64,000 nucleotides of DNA. Source: Spirochaetia bacterium (GTDB lineage Bacteria; Spirochaetota; UBA4802; UBA5550). Shown piece by piece: positions 25,554 to 34,789 of the stretch; positions within the stretch are counted from its first letter, which is position 1; each line of letters starts with the position of its first letter. The notes below the pieces were generated by a model, which had not been told where the DNA came from, made no database searches, and worked only from the letters and a program-made list of their open reading frames with translations. The position numbers were made by a program, and so were the translations under genes. The stretch is from NCBI GenBank assembly GCA_009885955.1, contig VFJS01000055.1:62001-126000 (forward strand). Reading direction: 5' to 3'.

Positions 25554-26666
25554 ATGATCAAAAATCGCGAATCAGTTTTCATACATTCCCACAGTGAATA
25601 CTTGTCAGACAGAAAAGTATGCGGCCTCTATCCCCTGGAAAGGCTCATCAATGTCCTGGCCGCTGCCGGTTTTAAAAAAATATTTATCAGCCTCAGTGAA
25701 AAAGAATCATCATTTTATCACGACAGGATCGCCAGGCACCTGAAAAAAATTACGGCTGCTGAGATTATAGAGGTTAATAAACTCCCTACCATAAAAGATT
25801 TGCTGCGGATACCGTCTGGCATGTTCATGCAGCCCCATTATTTTGATATGCAGTCCGTCTATTTCAAAAAAATAAAAAATTCCATTGTACCGGTTGAAAG
25901 GGATGACCAGTTTATCATCGATGATAAAGCCGGCCTGAAAAAAGCTGTCAGCCTGATAGAAAAAAGGCTCATCGACACTACTCAGGGATACATCGCGAAA
26001 AACATAAATAAAAAAATATCCGTCCCCATGAGCGCCGTCATCTCTGCAACAAGGATTCATCCCAATACGCTGACACTGATAAACTTTATCATAGGCTCCT
26101 ATGGAACATACCTGGTTTTTTTAAACACCCACTGGAGCATGGCCCTTGGCGGAACGCTCTTTCAGCTTGCCTCGGTATTTGACGGAGTTGACGGTGAAGT
26201 AGCCAGATTCACGTTCAGGTCTTCAAAACTGGGGGGATGGCTCGACACAATCTGCGACCATGTAATTCTTCTGTTCATGCTGGCAGGGGTAACGTATCTC
26301 TTCTCACTGGAACATGGCATTGCGGCAGCGGCAATATGCCTGGGATTTGCCGTCCTTGGATTTCTCATGATGGTATATTCCAACTCGTCCTACCTGGCAA
26401 TGTTTAAAACATCACAGTCAATGAAGGCCTATGATACAGAGTTCATACTAAAGCTCCCCTCAAGCGATTTAAAAGTCGCATTTATTCTTAAGACAAGATA
26501 CCTTGCAAAAAAGGAGTTCTATTCAATTGTATTCTTTTTTGCCGGTGTTTCAGGGAACATCCACATAACCCTCCCGATCTTTTCCCTGGTATGCTTTGTC
26601 GGATCAATAATTTTACTGAGGATAAACCGGCAATATTTTCCTGTATTTAAGGAAATGATAAAATAG
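25554..26666 (+). CDS. CDP-alcohol phosphotransferase with N-terminal extra domain
   Basis: A 370-residue integral membrane enzyme. The family motif is complete: D210, D213 and the GEVAR step, then G228 and D231, D235 in LGGWLDTICDH, which bind metal and the CDP-alcohol. Five to six membrane helices span about 170-365. Residues 1-130 resemble the rear part of a nucleotidyltransferase domain (PLERLINVLAAAGFKKIFIS) but lack a glycine-rich nucleotide motif, so this half may be degenerate. The layout recalls bifunctional inositol-phosphate cytidylyltransferase/synthases. The product, probably a phospholipid or phosphodiester solute, is unknown. It is the last gene of the operon. Confidence 0.78.
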   Translation: MIKNRESVFIHSHSEYLSDRKVCGLYPLERLINVLAAAGFKKIFISLSEKESSFYHDRIARHLKKITAAEIIEVNKLPTIKDLLRIPSGMFMQPHYFDMQSVYFKKIKNSIVPVERDDQFIIDDKAGLKKAVSLIEKRLIDTTQGYIAKNINKKISVPMSAVISATRIHPNTLTLINFIIGSYGTYLVFLNTHWSMALGGTLFQLASVFDGVDGEVARFTFRSSKLGGWLDTICDHVILLFMLAGVTYLFSLEHGIAAAAICLGFAVLGFLMMVYSNSSYLAMFKTSQSMKAYDTEFILKLPSSDLKVAFILKTRYLAKKEFYSIVFFFAGVSGNIHITLPIFSLVCFVGSIILLRINRQYFPVFKEMIK

Positions 26667-26681
26667 CAGTGGGAAAGCCTT

Positions 26682-28109
26682 CTATGAATCTGTTCCAGGA
26701 GAGGAATCCATTTCATCAAGCCATTTCCTGATATGCTTCAGCTGTTTGCCGATCTCTTCAGTAGATGTGCTGCCTGAAGATTTTTTTCTCTCCGTGGAAG
26801 CTGCAGGTGATAATACCTCGACGGCATCCTCTGCAAAAACATCGGAAAAGCCCCTGAGCTCATCAAGCGTGAGCCTGAAAAAATCGAGTTTCTTCTCTTC
26901 ACAATGACGGACTATTTCGCCGGTTATTTCATGGGACTTTCTAAAGGGGACGCCTTTCCGCGCAAGGTAATCTGCGAGGTCCGTTGCCGTGGAAAAGTTT
27001 TTATATATTGATTCCCTCATCCTCTCTTTATTGAGCTCAACTGAAGAGAGCATTTCACAAATGCCCTCAAGGGATAGCTTTACCGTGTCCACTGAATCAA
27101 AAAGACTCTCCTTGTCTTCCTGCATGTCCCTGTTGTATGTCATGGGAAGGCCCTTAAGAACGGTAAAAAGGGAAAAAAGATTGCCGAAGAGCCTCCCCGA
27201 CTTGCCTCTGATAAGCTCTGCCAGGTCCGGATTTCTTTTCTGCGGCATGATTGATGATCCCGTGGTCACATTGTCCGCAAGTCTGATATAGGCGAACTCT
27301 GTTGTTGACCAGAGTACTATCTCTTCGCACAGCCTTGAGAGATGCATGCCGAGAACCGACGCGAAGTAGAGAAAATCGAGAATAAAATCCCTGTCGCTCA
27401 CTGCGTCCATGGAGTTGGGAATCACCCTGGAAAACCCGAGCCTCGTTTTAAGGTATTCGCGGTCGCTGTCGTAATTAACTCCTGCAAGCGCGCCGCTCCC
27501 CAGCGGCAGGCCCATGCATGCCTCCCCGGCGGATAACAGCCTGCCCATGTCGCGCATGAACATCCAGCAGTATGCAAGGATATGGTGACTGAACCTGACG
27601 GGCTGGGCCACCTGGAGATGGGTATAGCCCGGCATGACAGCATCGATGTTGCTGCCGGCCATTTCCGTTATAAGTTCAATAAGGCCGCGCAATAATTTTT
27701 TTATTTCCTCTGTTTCATCCCTCAGATAGAGGCGCATGTCGAGGGCAATTTGATCATTCCTGGATCTTGCGGTATGAAGCTTCTTCCCAGCCTCGCCGAT
27801 TCTTTCCGTGAGGCTGGATTCAATATTCATGTGTATGTCTTCAAGGGAACTTGAAAAGACAAATATACCCCCGTCTATTTCAGCCTCTATCTCAATGAGC
27901 CCGCGGACAATTGAATCAAGTTCCTCATTGTTCAGAATGCCTATTCTATTAAGCATCTCGGCATGGGCTATTGATCCCCTGATATCATGCCTGTACAGCC
28001 TCCTGTCAAAATCAATTGAAGCTGAAAGCCTTTCCGTAATATCCGAAGATGAGCCGCTGAATCTTCCGCCCCATAGTTTCTTATTTTTTTCCCTGCCGGG
28101 CCCGGTCAT
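26682..28109 (-). CDS. argH: Argininosuccinate lyase
   Basis: Catalyses argininosuccinate to arginine plus fumarate, the last step of arginine synthesis. From the ATG at 28109 the protein has 475 residues and starts at MTGPGREKNKKLWGGRFSG; the longer frame to 28160 adds unconserved residues. Core landmarks are LHTARSRNDQ, the PGYTHLQVAQP segment and the fumarase/lyase signature GSSIMPQKRNPD. A C-terminal tail of about 35 residues, rich in Ser and Glu, follows the normal end. No other arginine gene is nearby. Confidence 0.95.
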   Translation of the reverse strand: MTGPGREKNKKLWGGRFSGSSSDITERLSASIDFDRRLYRHDIRGSIAHAEMLNRIGILNNEELDSIVRGLIEIEAEIDGGIFVFSSSLEDIHMNIESSLTERIGEAGKKLHTARSRNDQIALDMRLYLRDETEEIKKLLRGLIELITEMAGSNIDAVMPGYTHLQVAQPVRFSHHILAYCWMFMRDMGRLLSAGEACMGLPLGSGALAGVNYDSDREYLKTRLGFSRVIPNSMDAVSDRDFILDFLYFASVLGMHLSRLCEEIVLWSTTEFAYIRLADNVTTGSSIMPQKRNPDLAELIRGKSGRLFGNLFSLFTVLKGLPMTYNRDMQEDKESLFDSVDTVKLSLEGICEMLSSVELNKERMRESIYKNFSTATDLADYLARKGVPFRKSHEITGEIVRHCEEKKLDFFRLTLDELRGFSDVFAEDAVEVLSPAASTERKKSSGSTSTEEIGKQLKHIRKWLDEMDSSPGTDS

Positions 28110-28174
28110 ATTAATTCCGCCATGAAATGAGTCTGCACTTTGCCGGCATATATGCCGCATACATAAAATAACAA

Positions 28175-29176
28175 TTATTTTTTTTCAACATGACTGATAA
28201 GATTGCCAATATATGAATCAAGGCCCTGTGTCACCGGCATTATTTCATATTCAAGGATATCTGCCAGGCTGACAATATCATTATTCTCCATTGATTCAAT
28301 GACTTCATTCAGGAGTTCCATAATACTGGCGTTCTTATCCTCCAGAGTCAAGCCATCAACCGAAATATCAGCCGGATTTACGCCAAAAACCGGAACAACC
28401 TGATAGCATGTCCTGGTATACCTCAGCATGAAGTCTATGAAATAATTCATCTTTTCGGCAGCAGCGCTGTCCCTGCCTGACTGGAAAGAGATAGCGGCCT
28501 CTTCTATATCCTTTATGACTTTCGGCAGCTCTCCTGCAAGAGAATGGAGTGACTGAAGAAGAATATCCGGGGAATCAATGCTCTTAAGAATGAGATTCTT
28601 CATCTCACCGCTCATATGGATCATTCTGAAGAGTTCCTTCAATTCCTGGAAAAGAGCCGCATTCGCCTTCAAATACATTACCGCTTCACCGGTTTCCGAT
28701 CCGGATAATAATGACCCTGAGGTTTTCAGCCTCTCTATAAATTCTGAATATTTCTCATCCCGGTACCTGAATTCATGAATATTCAGCTCCATGAGCAGGG
28801 CAACTTTATTAAGCACTTCCACCAGCCACTCGATTCCTGAAATAATATTATTCACGTCATTCTGATCAAACCTTGCCCCGTCACCTGATAAACTGCTGAT
28901 AAATTCAACAACCCTGGAGCAGTAATAAACCCCCTCATCCACAGTTGAAAAAATCAGGTTATACCTTGATTCTATGACACAATTAATCATCTCTATTCTA
29001 CCGAAATCAATGCCTTCTATTTTATCAATAGAATATATATTATCATTAATAATCACATCTGTGAAAATGAGGCCTCTTTCTCCGGCCCATCCCGAAATGG
29101 ATGTGATAATCTCCGGAAGAGTGCTTTCCCCTTCCAGTTTAAAATCTACAGGATAATCGTTTATTAGGATCTCCAC
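28175..29176 (-). CDS. Uncharacterised protein between fliD and argH
   Basis: A 333-residue soluble protein I do not recognise. The N-terminal 70 residues have a beta-grasp-like pattern (MEILINDYPVDFKLEG, GLIFTDVIINDNIYSI); the rest is predicted helical, with acidic segments and repeated leucine spacings. It lacks a signal peptide and membrane segments. It lies downstream of fliD in the same direction, separated by 114 bases, so a link to flagellar assembly is suggested only by position. Confidence 0.55.
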   Translation of the reverse strand: MEILINDYPVDFKLEGESTLPEIITSISGWAGERGLIFTDVIINDNIYSIDKIEGIDFGRIEMINCVIESRYNLIFSTVDEGVYYCSRVVEFISSLSGDGARFDQNDVNNIISGIEWLVEVLNKVALLMELNIHEFRYRDEKYSEFIERLKTSGSLLSGSETGEAVMYLKANAALFQELKELFRMIHMSGEMKNLILKSIDSPDILLQSLHSLAGELPKVIKDIEEAAISFQSGRDSAAAEKMNYFIDFMLRYTRTCYQVVPVFGVNPADISVDGLTLEDKNASIMELLNEVIESMENNDIVSLADILEYEIMPVTQGLDSYIGNLISHVEKK

Positions 29177-29290
29177 CTGATGCCTCTTTATTTCATGATA
29201 ACATTAAACCGCCATGAGGGCCGATTATTCAGCAGATATAAATTGTATATTCACCACAGGAGGTATTGCAGAAAATGCGTAATGTATCCA

Positions 29291-31324
29291 TCACTTGCTG
29301 TTACCGCCCTGATTGTTCCCGAAATTATTATTCATCCAGTTGCGCTGGTTCTTTGCCCCGGACATCGCCTTTTCCATGGACCCGAACTTCTGTTTCAATT
29401 TTGCCTGGTAGGATTTGAGATGCTTTTCAATCTTCTCAATTCGTTCATTGGATATCTTTATTGATTCATCCTCCAGCTCAATCTTTGAAGCTATGATGTT
29501 TTTTCCAAAGGAGATATACGGCTTTAAAGTCCTTGTCATTTCAAAGGCCATGCCGCTGTCAGTTTTTGTATCCCCGTCCGTATCATGGCCGAAAAACATA
29601 CTGACGCCCTCGGGATTATCCCTGATAACCTCTTTTAAAACCTGTTCATCGATAATAAGCTTTCCTTCTTTGATTGTATCCCATGATGCATTGATTTTAC
29701 CGGTACTGATTCCAATTTCAGAAAGAAATTTTATCTGTTTCGCGGCATTGGATGAATAGGAAGAACCCATTACTTTTTTCAGGGTATTGTCGAGCCTTAT
29801 GATAACCATATCTCCCACGAACATACCCCTGAGAGGCCTTTTATCACCGTCTTTTAAGGGTTTTTCAATTTTATCAGCCTTAATCAAATCCTTGTTAAAG
29901 CCGAGATATGTGTTATATGCTTCAACAAACTCCTTAATCTTTTTTAAAGATTTTTCAACATCGGAATCGACTTTTACCGACACCGTTTCACTGCCCGAGG
30001 TTTTTTTAAGATTTAGAGAAACTCCTTTTATCGCATCATTAATATCGGTGTTTTTCTCTCTTTCAATGGTGATCCCATTGATCTTCAGCTTTGCATTCTC
30101 AGCTTTTGCTATAACATTTTTAGGAACCAGCTGGTCATCCTTTTTCTTTACCGGCGTAGAGAGCAGGGTATTCATAAAAACCGCGTCCCCGTCATTGCAG
30201 TAAAAAATAATTTTACTTACAGCCCTGTCCTTGAAATCCTTGCCAATCGGGATCTCCTGTTTTCCCTTGGAGTCCTTGTCTATGGGATAAATCTTTTCAA
30301 TCCTTTTGCCTTTATCTTCTGAAATTATCCCGATACCTAACAGACTGTCGATTTGTCTGGAATCCCTTTTTTTCAATGGCCGTATCCTTGAAACATTATA
30401 TCCCTTAAGTACAATCCCCTTAATATTGATTTTTTCTTCCGGCCCCACTTCCACCCTGTACGGAAGCGCCTCATCATCCTCTTCCTTCGTTTTGGAATAG
30501 GTAAAATCAAATTCTAGCATTGAATCGTCTTTTATCATTGCCTGGATCGGGAGAAGGTATTCCTGCCATAAAAGGCCCTTCACTTTAAAAGATTTTCCAT
30601 CTTTCCCCACATCAACTGATCCGTTCTGATTTTCAACTTTCTTTTCACCCATATACGATGTAAAATATCTTCCGTCAAAAACAATCTCAACTCTGTCTTT
30701 ATCAATATCTTTAGCCTTTCCATTAACCAGGCCTGCCTTTTTCAGGAGGTCAGTATCTCCGTAAATCTTTATTTCCCCCTTTTTTCCGTGGACCTTGGAT
30801 TCAAGTGTGAAAATATAATTTCCTTCAGAAATTTTCATGTAAGATGTTGATACAAAATCGGAAGCAGCTTCATCTATCTTTTCTTTCAAAGACAGGATAG
30901 TGCCCCCCTTGAAATTCACATTGATGGACTCTCCGTTTACTTCAATAGTGAATTTGCCTGAAGGAAGCTCCTCCTTTTCCGCAGTAGTGTCGGTTGCTAT
31001 TTTATGAGTGGACGCCATTTCAACTATTTCAACTTTATTGATGCCGTTATCCGCTGACTTTGACCCAATGGCCTCCAGTATTGATGTATTGGATGATTCC
31101 GCTAGTTTATCATTGTAAGATGCTCTGAACCCGTAAAGTTCATTCGTTTTGCTGCTAAGATCATTCAATTGTTTACTCAATAACTTCAAGGCATCCTTAC
31201 GGATTTCATTTTTCTTTTTGTCTTCCTGAAGTTTCTGAATTGGCCTGGCTTCAACTTCCATAAGTTTATCAATTATGGCATTCGTATTCATCCCGGAGGC
31301 CATACCGTCCATTGTTATCGGCAT
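29291..31324 (-). CDS. fliD: Flagellar filament cap protein FliD (HAP2)
   Basis: A 677-residue filament-capping protein. The N-terminus MPITMDGMASGMNTNAIIDK and the helical hook-associated start EVEARPIQKLQEDK are diagnostic, and the C-terminal coiled-coil region ends with the usual helices (about 600-660). The final 20 residues are Asn/Gly-rich. At 677 residues it is longer than most enteric FliD but similar to other spirochaetes. It caps the growing periplasmic filament and guides flagellin insertion. It has its own sigma-28-type promoter and is separated from flaG by a strong terminator. Confidence 0.93.
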   Translation of the reverse strand: MPITMDGMASGMNTNAIIDKLMEVEARPIQKLQEDKKKNEIRKDALKLLSKQLNDLSSKTNELYGFRASYNDKLAESSNTSILEAIGSKSADNGINKVEIVEMASTHKIATDTTAEKEELPSGKFTIEVNGESINVNFKGGTILSLKEKIDEAASDFVSTSYMKISEGNYIFTLESKVHGKKGEIKIYGDTDLLKKAGLVNGKAKDIDKDRVEIVFDGRYFTSYMGEKKVENQNGSVDVGKDGKSFKVKGLLWQEYLLPIQAMIKDDSMLEFDFTYSKTKEEDDEALPYRVEVGPEEKINIKGIVLKGYNVSRIRPLKKRDSRQIDSLLGIGIISEDKGKRIEKIYPIDKDSKGKQEIPIGKDFKDRAVSKIIFYCNDGDAVFMNTLLSTPVKKKDDQLVPKNVIAKAENAKLKINGITIEREKNTDINDAIKGVSLNLKKTSGSETVSVKVDSDVEKSLKKIKEFVEAYNTYLGFNKDLIKADKIEKPLKDGDKRPLRGMFVGDMVIIRLDNTLKKVMGSSYSSNAAKQIKFLSEIGISTGKINASWDTIKEGKLIIDEQVLKEVIRDNPEGVSMFFGHDTDGDTKTDSGMAFEMTRTLKPYISFGKNIIASKIELEDESIKISNERIEKIEKHLKSYQAKLKQKFGSMEKAMSGAKNQRNWMNNNFGNNQGGNSK

Positions 31325-31396
31325 CTATCCTACCCCTTAAATCTCATATTCCATTACAGATTAAAATTAACAAAATACATATATTTAATCAATTAA

Positions 31397-31424
31397 TTAT
31401 CGGTAAAATGCTGAATATTATTTA
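31397..31424 (-). promoter_or_regulatory. Sigma-28 (FliA)-type promoter of fliD
   Basis: On the minus strand TAAA (31424-31421), a 16-base spacer and ACCGATAA (31404-31397) lie 73 bases upstream of the fliD ATG. The FliA consensus is TAAA, about 15 bases, GCCGATAA, so 11 of 12 positions match. This fits late-class expression of the filament cap. Confidence 0.65.
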
Positions 31425-31450
31425 GAGATATTCCATGGGACATAATGAAA

Positions 31451-31533
31451 ATAAAAAAAGCCGCTAACACCAATAAATTTTTACAAGCCCTGAATCAGCA
31501 TTCTTATAAAAATTTATTAACATTAGCGGCTTT
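31451..31533 (-). terminator. Long bipartite terminator after flaG
   Basis: On the minus strand an 11-bp outer stem (AAAGCCGCTAA with its complement) and a 12-bp AT inner stem are separated by a symmetric four-base internal loop and capped by a 23-base loop. A run of seven T residues follows. It lies between the flaG stop and the fliD promoter, isolating the two transcripts. Confidence 0.8.
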
Positions 31534-31655
31534 CCTGTAACAAATTCCTGCTCATGCAAATGGAAAGACATAGGCCAGGCGTCTTTTGTAATTACATATT
31601 TTACAAAAAGCCTGAAAATCAGTCAAAAACTAAAAACGAACCAGGCAGCCAATCT

Positions 31656-31997
31656 TTACCTGGATTCATCGACGAGCATACCAATATATTTCTGAAGATG
31701 TTCGCTCAATTTTACTATTTCCTTGGGCGGGATTTCCCTTACAACTTCTTCAGTTTCGGTATTGACAACCTTGATGATAACCCTCTTATTCTTCTCATGA
31801 AAAGTAAATTTCAGCTTTTCATTTATGTTCTCCAGGGAACTGTTAAGCATGTTCAGTGAATGAAGGATATCATCCTTTTCAGGATCCGGTGAATCCATCC
31901 CGTTTTCATCGGATTTTATTTTCTGCGGATGATTTTCATTCACAGAAAACTTTATTTTAAAATTATCAATCCTGTCAATAATGCTTCCTATGTTCAT
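31656..31997 (-). CDS. flaG: FlaG-family flagellar protein
   Basis: A 113-residue protein with the FlaG domain in its C-terminal half: LKFTFHEKNKRVIIKVVN followed by TEEVVREIPPKEIVKL. FlaG proteins influence filament length; the mechanism is unknown. The N-terminal 45 residues are variable and acidic. AAGGAGG sits seven bases before the ATG. It lies between flaB and fliD, the standard place, and ends at a strong terminator. Confidence 0.9.
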   Translation of the reverse strand: MNIGSIIDRIDNFKIKFSVNENHPQKIKSDENGMDSPDPEKDDILHSLNMLNSSLENINEKLKFTFHEKNKRVIIKVVNTETEEVVREIPPKEIVKLSEHLQKYIGMLVDESR

Positions 31998-32054
31998 AGT
32001 GTTACCTCCTTGTTATAACTAACCTCCTCTTAGTGATCGTAATATTAAATAATC

Positions 32055-32114
32055 CTCCCCGGCCCGGAGGCCGGAGAGGCCCTGTGCGGCCAGCACTGTT
32101 TTGACCGCACAGGG
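32055..32114 (-). terminator. Tandem GC-rich hairpins after the second flaB
   Basis: Two hairpins follow the flagellin stop codon. The first has a perfect 10-bp stem (32080-32089 with 32105-32114, CCCTGTGCGG), the second a 10-bp stem with one mismatch (32055-32064 with 32069-32078). A T-rich tract follows the second on the minus strand. They could terminate most flagellin transcripts or protect the mRNA 3' end while letting some read through to flaG. Confidence 0.6.
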
Positions 32115-32125
32115 TTAACTTCCTG

Positions 32126-32971
32126 TCAATCCAGGAGCTTCATGATCAGCCTGGGCTTAAAATTAGCCTGGGCCAGCATGGCAACTCCGGTCTGAACAAG
32201 AATCTGGTCCCTTGTAAACTCAACCATCTGAGCCGCCATATCCACATCCCGCATCCTTGAATCAGAAGCCATAAGGTTCTCATGCGACCTTACAAGCGCG
32301 GAAATCGTATTCTCCATCCTGTTGTAGTAGGCGCCAAGATCTGCCCTCTGACGATTAAGCTTTTCTAAAGCCTGATCGATGTATCCTATCATGGCATTTG
32401 CCTGCCCCACTGATGAAAGCGTACGTTTGTTTTTGCCTGTATCATAGAGATTCAGCGCTTTCGCGCTGATTGTCTTGATATAGACCCTGATCCGCTGATT
32501 GCTGTTGGCTCCAACATGGAAAAACATGCTGCCGGATTTGCTGTTTCTGGCATAATTGCCGGTCAGCATTTTCATCCTGTTGAATTCTGCAGACGTTGAA
32601 ATCCTGTCGATCTCTTCAATAAGCTGAGATACCTCAACCTGTATCTGACTTCTGTCGCTGTTGGAATAAATTCCATTGGCCGACTGAACTGACAGGGTCC
32701 TTATCCTCATGAGTATGTCATTAACCTGCTGAAATGACCCCTCGGCGACCTGGATAAAAGAAAGCCCGTTCTGGGAATTCTTTTCAGCCTGGATTAGACC
32801 GTGTATCTGGGTCCGCATCTTTTCAGAAACGGCCAGACCCGATGCGTCATCTCCTGCGCGGTTTATGCTTTCTCCTGAGGCAAGCTTCTCTATGTCTTTG
32901 TCAAGACGTGAAGACACCGTCTGCATCTGCCTGTTTGCAAATATTGCGCTCATGTTGTGATTGATTCTCAT
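32126..32971 (-). CDS. flaB: Flagellin FlaB, second copy
   Basis: A 281-residue core flagellin of periplasmic flagella starting MRINHNMSAIFANRQM at 32971, where GGGAGGG lies just upstream; the longer frame to 33052 is not needed. The N-terminal D0/D1 helices ([20 protein letters not shown]) and C-terminal D1/D0 helix (MAAQMVEFTRDQILVQTGVA) are conserved and there is no D2/D3 insert, as usual for FlaB. The last residues FKPRLIMKLLD depart from the common ending SVLQLL and from the neighbouring copy. Confidence 0.93.
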   Translation of the reverse strand: MRINHNMSAIFANRQMQTVSSRLDKDIEKLASGESINRAGDDASGLAVSEKMRTQIHGLIQAEKNSQNGLSFIQVAEGSFQQVNDILMRIRTLSVQSANGIYSNSDRSQIQVEVSQLIEEIDRISTSAEFNRMKMLTGNYARNSKSGSMFFHVGANSNQRIRVYIKTISAKALNLYDTGKNKRTLSSVGQANAMIGYIDQALEKLNRQRADLGAYYNRMENTISALVRSHENLMASDSRMRDVDMAAQMVEFTRDQILVQTGVAMLAQANFKPRLIMKLLD

Positions 32972-33146
32972 AAGATCCCTCCCTTGGTTTACTTCGGAAA
33001 TGCCGCTTGTGATAATTTTTGAGCAATTCCGGTTTTTCAGCTCCATCATCATGATGTGGCCGGAACCGATTTATAGGTCCAAAGGTTTTCTCCTTGTACT
33101 GCTGCCCGGACTGCCCATAGTCCGTACAAACAGCGGCACCGGAATC

Positions 33147-33188
33147 TCCGGCAGCCGGCGAGGCCTCCCGACCTCGCCGGCTGCCGGA
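33147..33188 (-). terminator. Perfect 17-bp GC-rich hairpin between flagellin genes
   Basis: The arms at 33147-33163 and 33172-33188 are exact complements (TCCGGCAGCCGGCGAGG) around an eight-base loop, in a locally GC-rich island. It follows the first flaB by about 150 bases on the minus strand. No T-run follows, so it is a stabiliser, partial terminator or repeat and not a standard intrinsic terminator. Confidence 0.55.
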
Positions 33189-33338
33189 AATAGCGCCGTC
33201 CTGTCATACAGACCGGCAGGGCAGCCGGGAAAACAGTTAACCAGGCCAGCCTGTTACAGCCGGCCGGAAAGGGATGTTGATGAGAATCAACAATCAAGTT
33301 TCCAAAGAACAGATAATCTCTTAAGGGATATAATCAAA

Positions 33339-34193
33339 TTACATAGCACCCAATAGTTTCAAGGCCGACTGAGACTGTAGATTCGCCTGGGCCAGCATGG
33401 CTGTACCGCTCTGAACAAGGACATGGCCTTTGGTGTATTCCACCATTTCATCAGCCATATCCGCATCCCTGATCCTTGACTCGGCTGCCTGAATATTTTC
33501 AAAAGCAGTCATCAGACCTCTTGCGGAATTATCGAGCCTGTTGTAATAGGCGCCAAGGTCGGCTCTCTGTTTAGAGAGCTTGGTAAGCGCCGTATCCAGC
33601 GTCCCGATTGCGTTATTCGCGCCAGAGGGAGATGAAAGGGAAATTATGACCTTATTCGTGGCATCCCTGAATTTGAATGCCGCTGCAGTCATGGTTTTAA
33701 TGAAAACCCTTTCTCTCTGGTTCTGATTTGGTCCGAGGTGGAACCACATGCTGGCCTTTGGATTGATACTGGAGAATTCACCGGTGAGAATCCTGAACCG
33801 GTTAAACTCCGCAGTTGACGCTACCCGGTCAACCTCATCAACAAGGGCCGAAACCTCAACCTGAATCAGCTGCCTGTCGCTATTGGAATAAATTCCATTC
33901 GCCGACTGGATTGCCAGAGTTCTTACCCTCTGGATTATCGTGGCAGTCTGAGCAAGGTATCCTTCTGCTGTCTGGACAAAAGACATTCCGTCTTCTGTGT
34001 TCCTTTCAGCCTGTTTCAGACCCTGTATCTGAGTCCTCATCTTTTCTGATACAGCAAGGCCCGATGCATCATCTCCTGCCTTGTTGATCCTTTCACCGGA
34101 GGATAATTTTTCCATGCTGGCTTTTATCCCCCAGCTGTTAAACTTCAACGTCCTGTTGGCGTTGATTGCGTTCATGTTGTGATTAATAATCAT
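33339..34193 (-). CDS. flaB: Flagellin FlaB, first copy
   Basis: A 284-residue flagellin starting [18 protein letters not shown] at 34193, with GGAGTG ahead of the ATG; the frame extends 29 codons further upstream without support. The N- and C-terminal helices are typical ([40 protein letters not shown]). It and the next gene are about 60-65 percent similar by eye and probably form the core of the filament together. A long untranslated region of about 600 bp lies upstream. Confidence 0.94.
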   Translation of the reverse strand: MIINHNMNAINANRTLKFNSWGIKASMEKLSSGERINKAGDDASGLAVSEKMRTQIQGLKQAERNTEDGMSFVQTAEGYLAQTATIIQRVRTLAIQSANGIYSNSDRQLIQVEVSALVDEVDRVASTAEFNRFRILTGEFSSINPKASMWFHLGPNQNQRERVFIKTMTAAAFKFRDATNKVIISLSSPSGANNAIGTLDTALTKLSKQRADLGAYYNRLDNSARGLMTAFENIQAAESRIRDADMADEMVEYTKGHVLVQSGTAMLAQANLQSQSALKLLGAM

Positions 34194-34789
34194 TTTTACA
34201 CTCCATTGTTTCTGTATATTTTTTTGGCTTCCTTGCCAACCCGTTTCAAAGGGCAGTTTGAACCGGATTATAAATACCAACTTTTCGGTTGAGCTAAGTC
34301 AGCAACAACCAGTGGTAATGGTCTCTTCCAGGCTTGTATCTGGGCTAATACAAGACTAAAATACCCCTTACCGGAATGACCAGAATTCCGGAGGAATGCA
34401 TTTTACTGCAAAAAGGGTAACCATATTAAATCAACCCCGTGCTATGTAAGTTTTCAAAGATCCCTTAAGATTAGGGAGATTTATCCCTACTCGAAAATTC
34501 GTCACCATAGGGTGAGATATTTAGCTTGATGAGAATTATATATTAGCGTTTAGAGGCAGTTATTACAAAATACAATTAAAAATCAGCACTAAGATACTAA
34601 ATATTGATTTTTTTCAAAATTTTGAATTTTTTTCAACATTTTGCTTTAAAATCACTATCATTAATAAATATTTTGATAAATATAGAAAATTGTCTATATA
34701 TTTATTAAAATAATTAATTTTAATAAATATATTTTTATCACTGAATCAGTAAAATTGTGAGGAATAATGCGCAGGCACACAAAGTAAAT
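34194..34789. other. Long AT-rich leader/promoter region of flaB
   Basis: A 596-bp stretch without a gene, between the TPR gene and the first flaB. The half near flaB has several short inverted repeats (CTTGTA/TACAAG near 34335; CCGGAAT/ATTCCGG near 34371-34392). The half near 34560-34740 is almost pure A/T. A TATAAT box lies on the minus strand at 34269-34274 but without a convincing -35, and no FliA-type promoter was found. Confidence 0.4.

Noticed and set aside
32126-33052. The longer reading frame of the second flaB, starting at 33052
   Set aside because: Flagellins start at M-x-INHN; the extra 27 residues are unconserved and GGGAGGG sits just before the ATG at 32971.
34321-34500. A riboswitch in the flaB leader
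   Set aside because: Short inverted repeats exist but the conserved cores of the c-di-GMP, SAM, fluoride or THF classes are not there.
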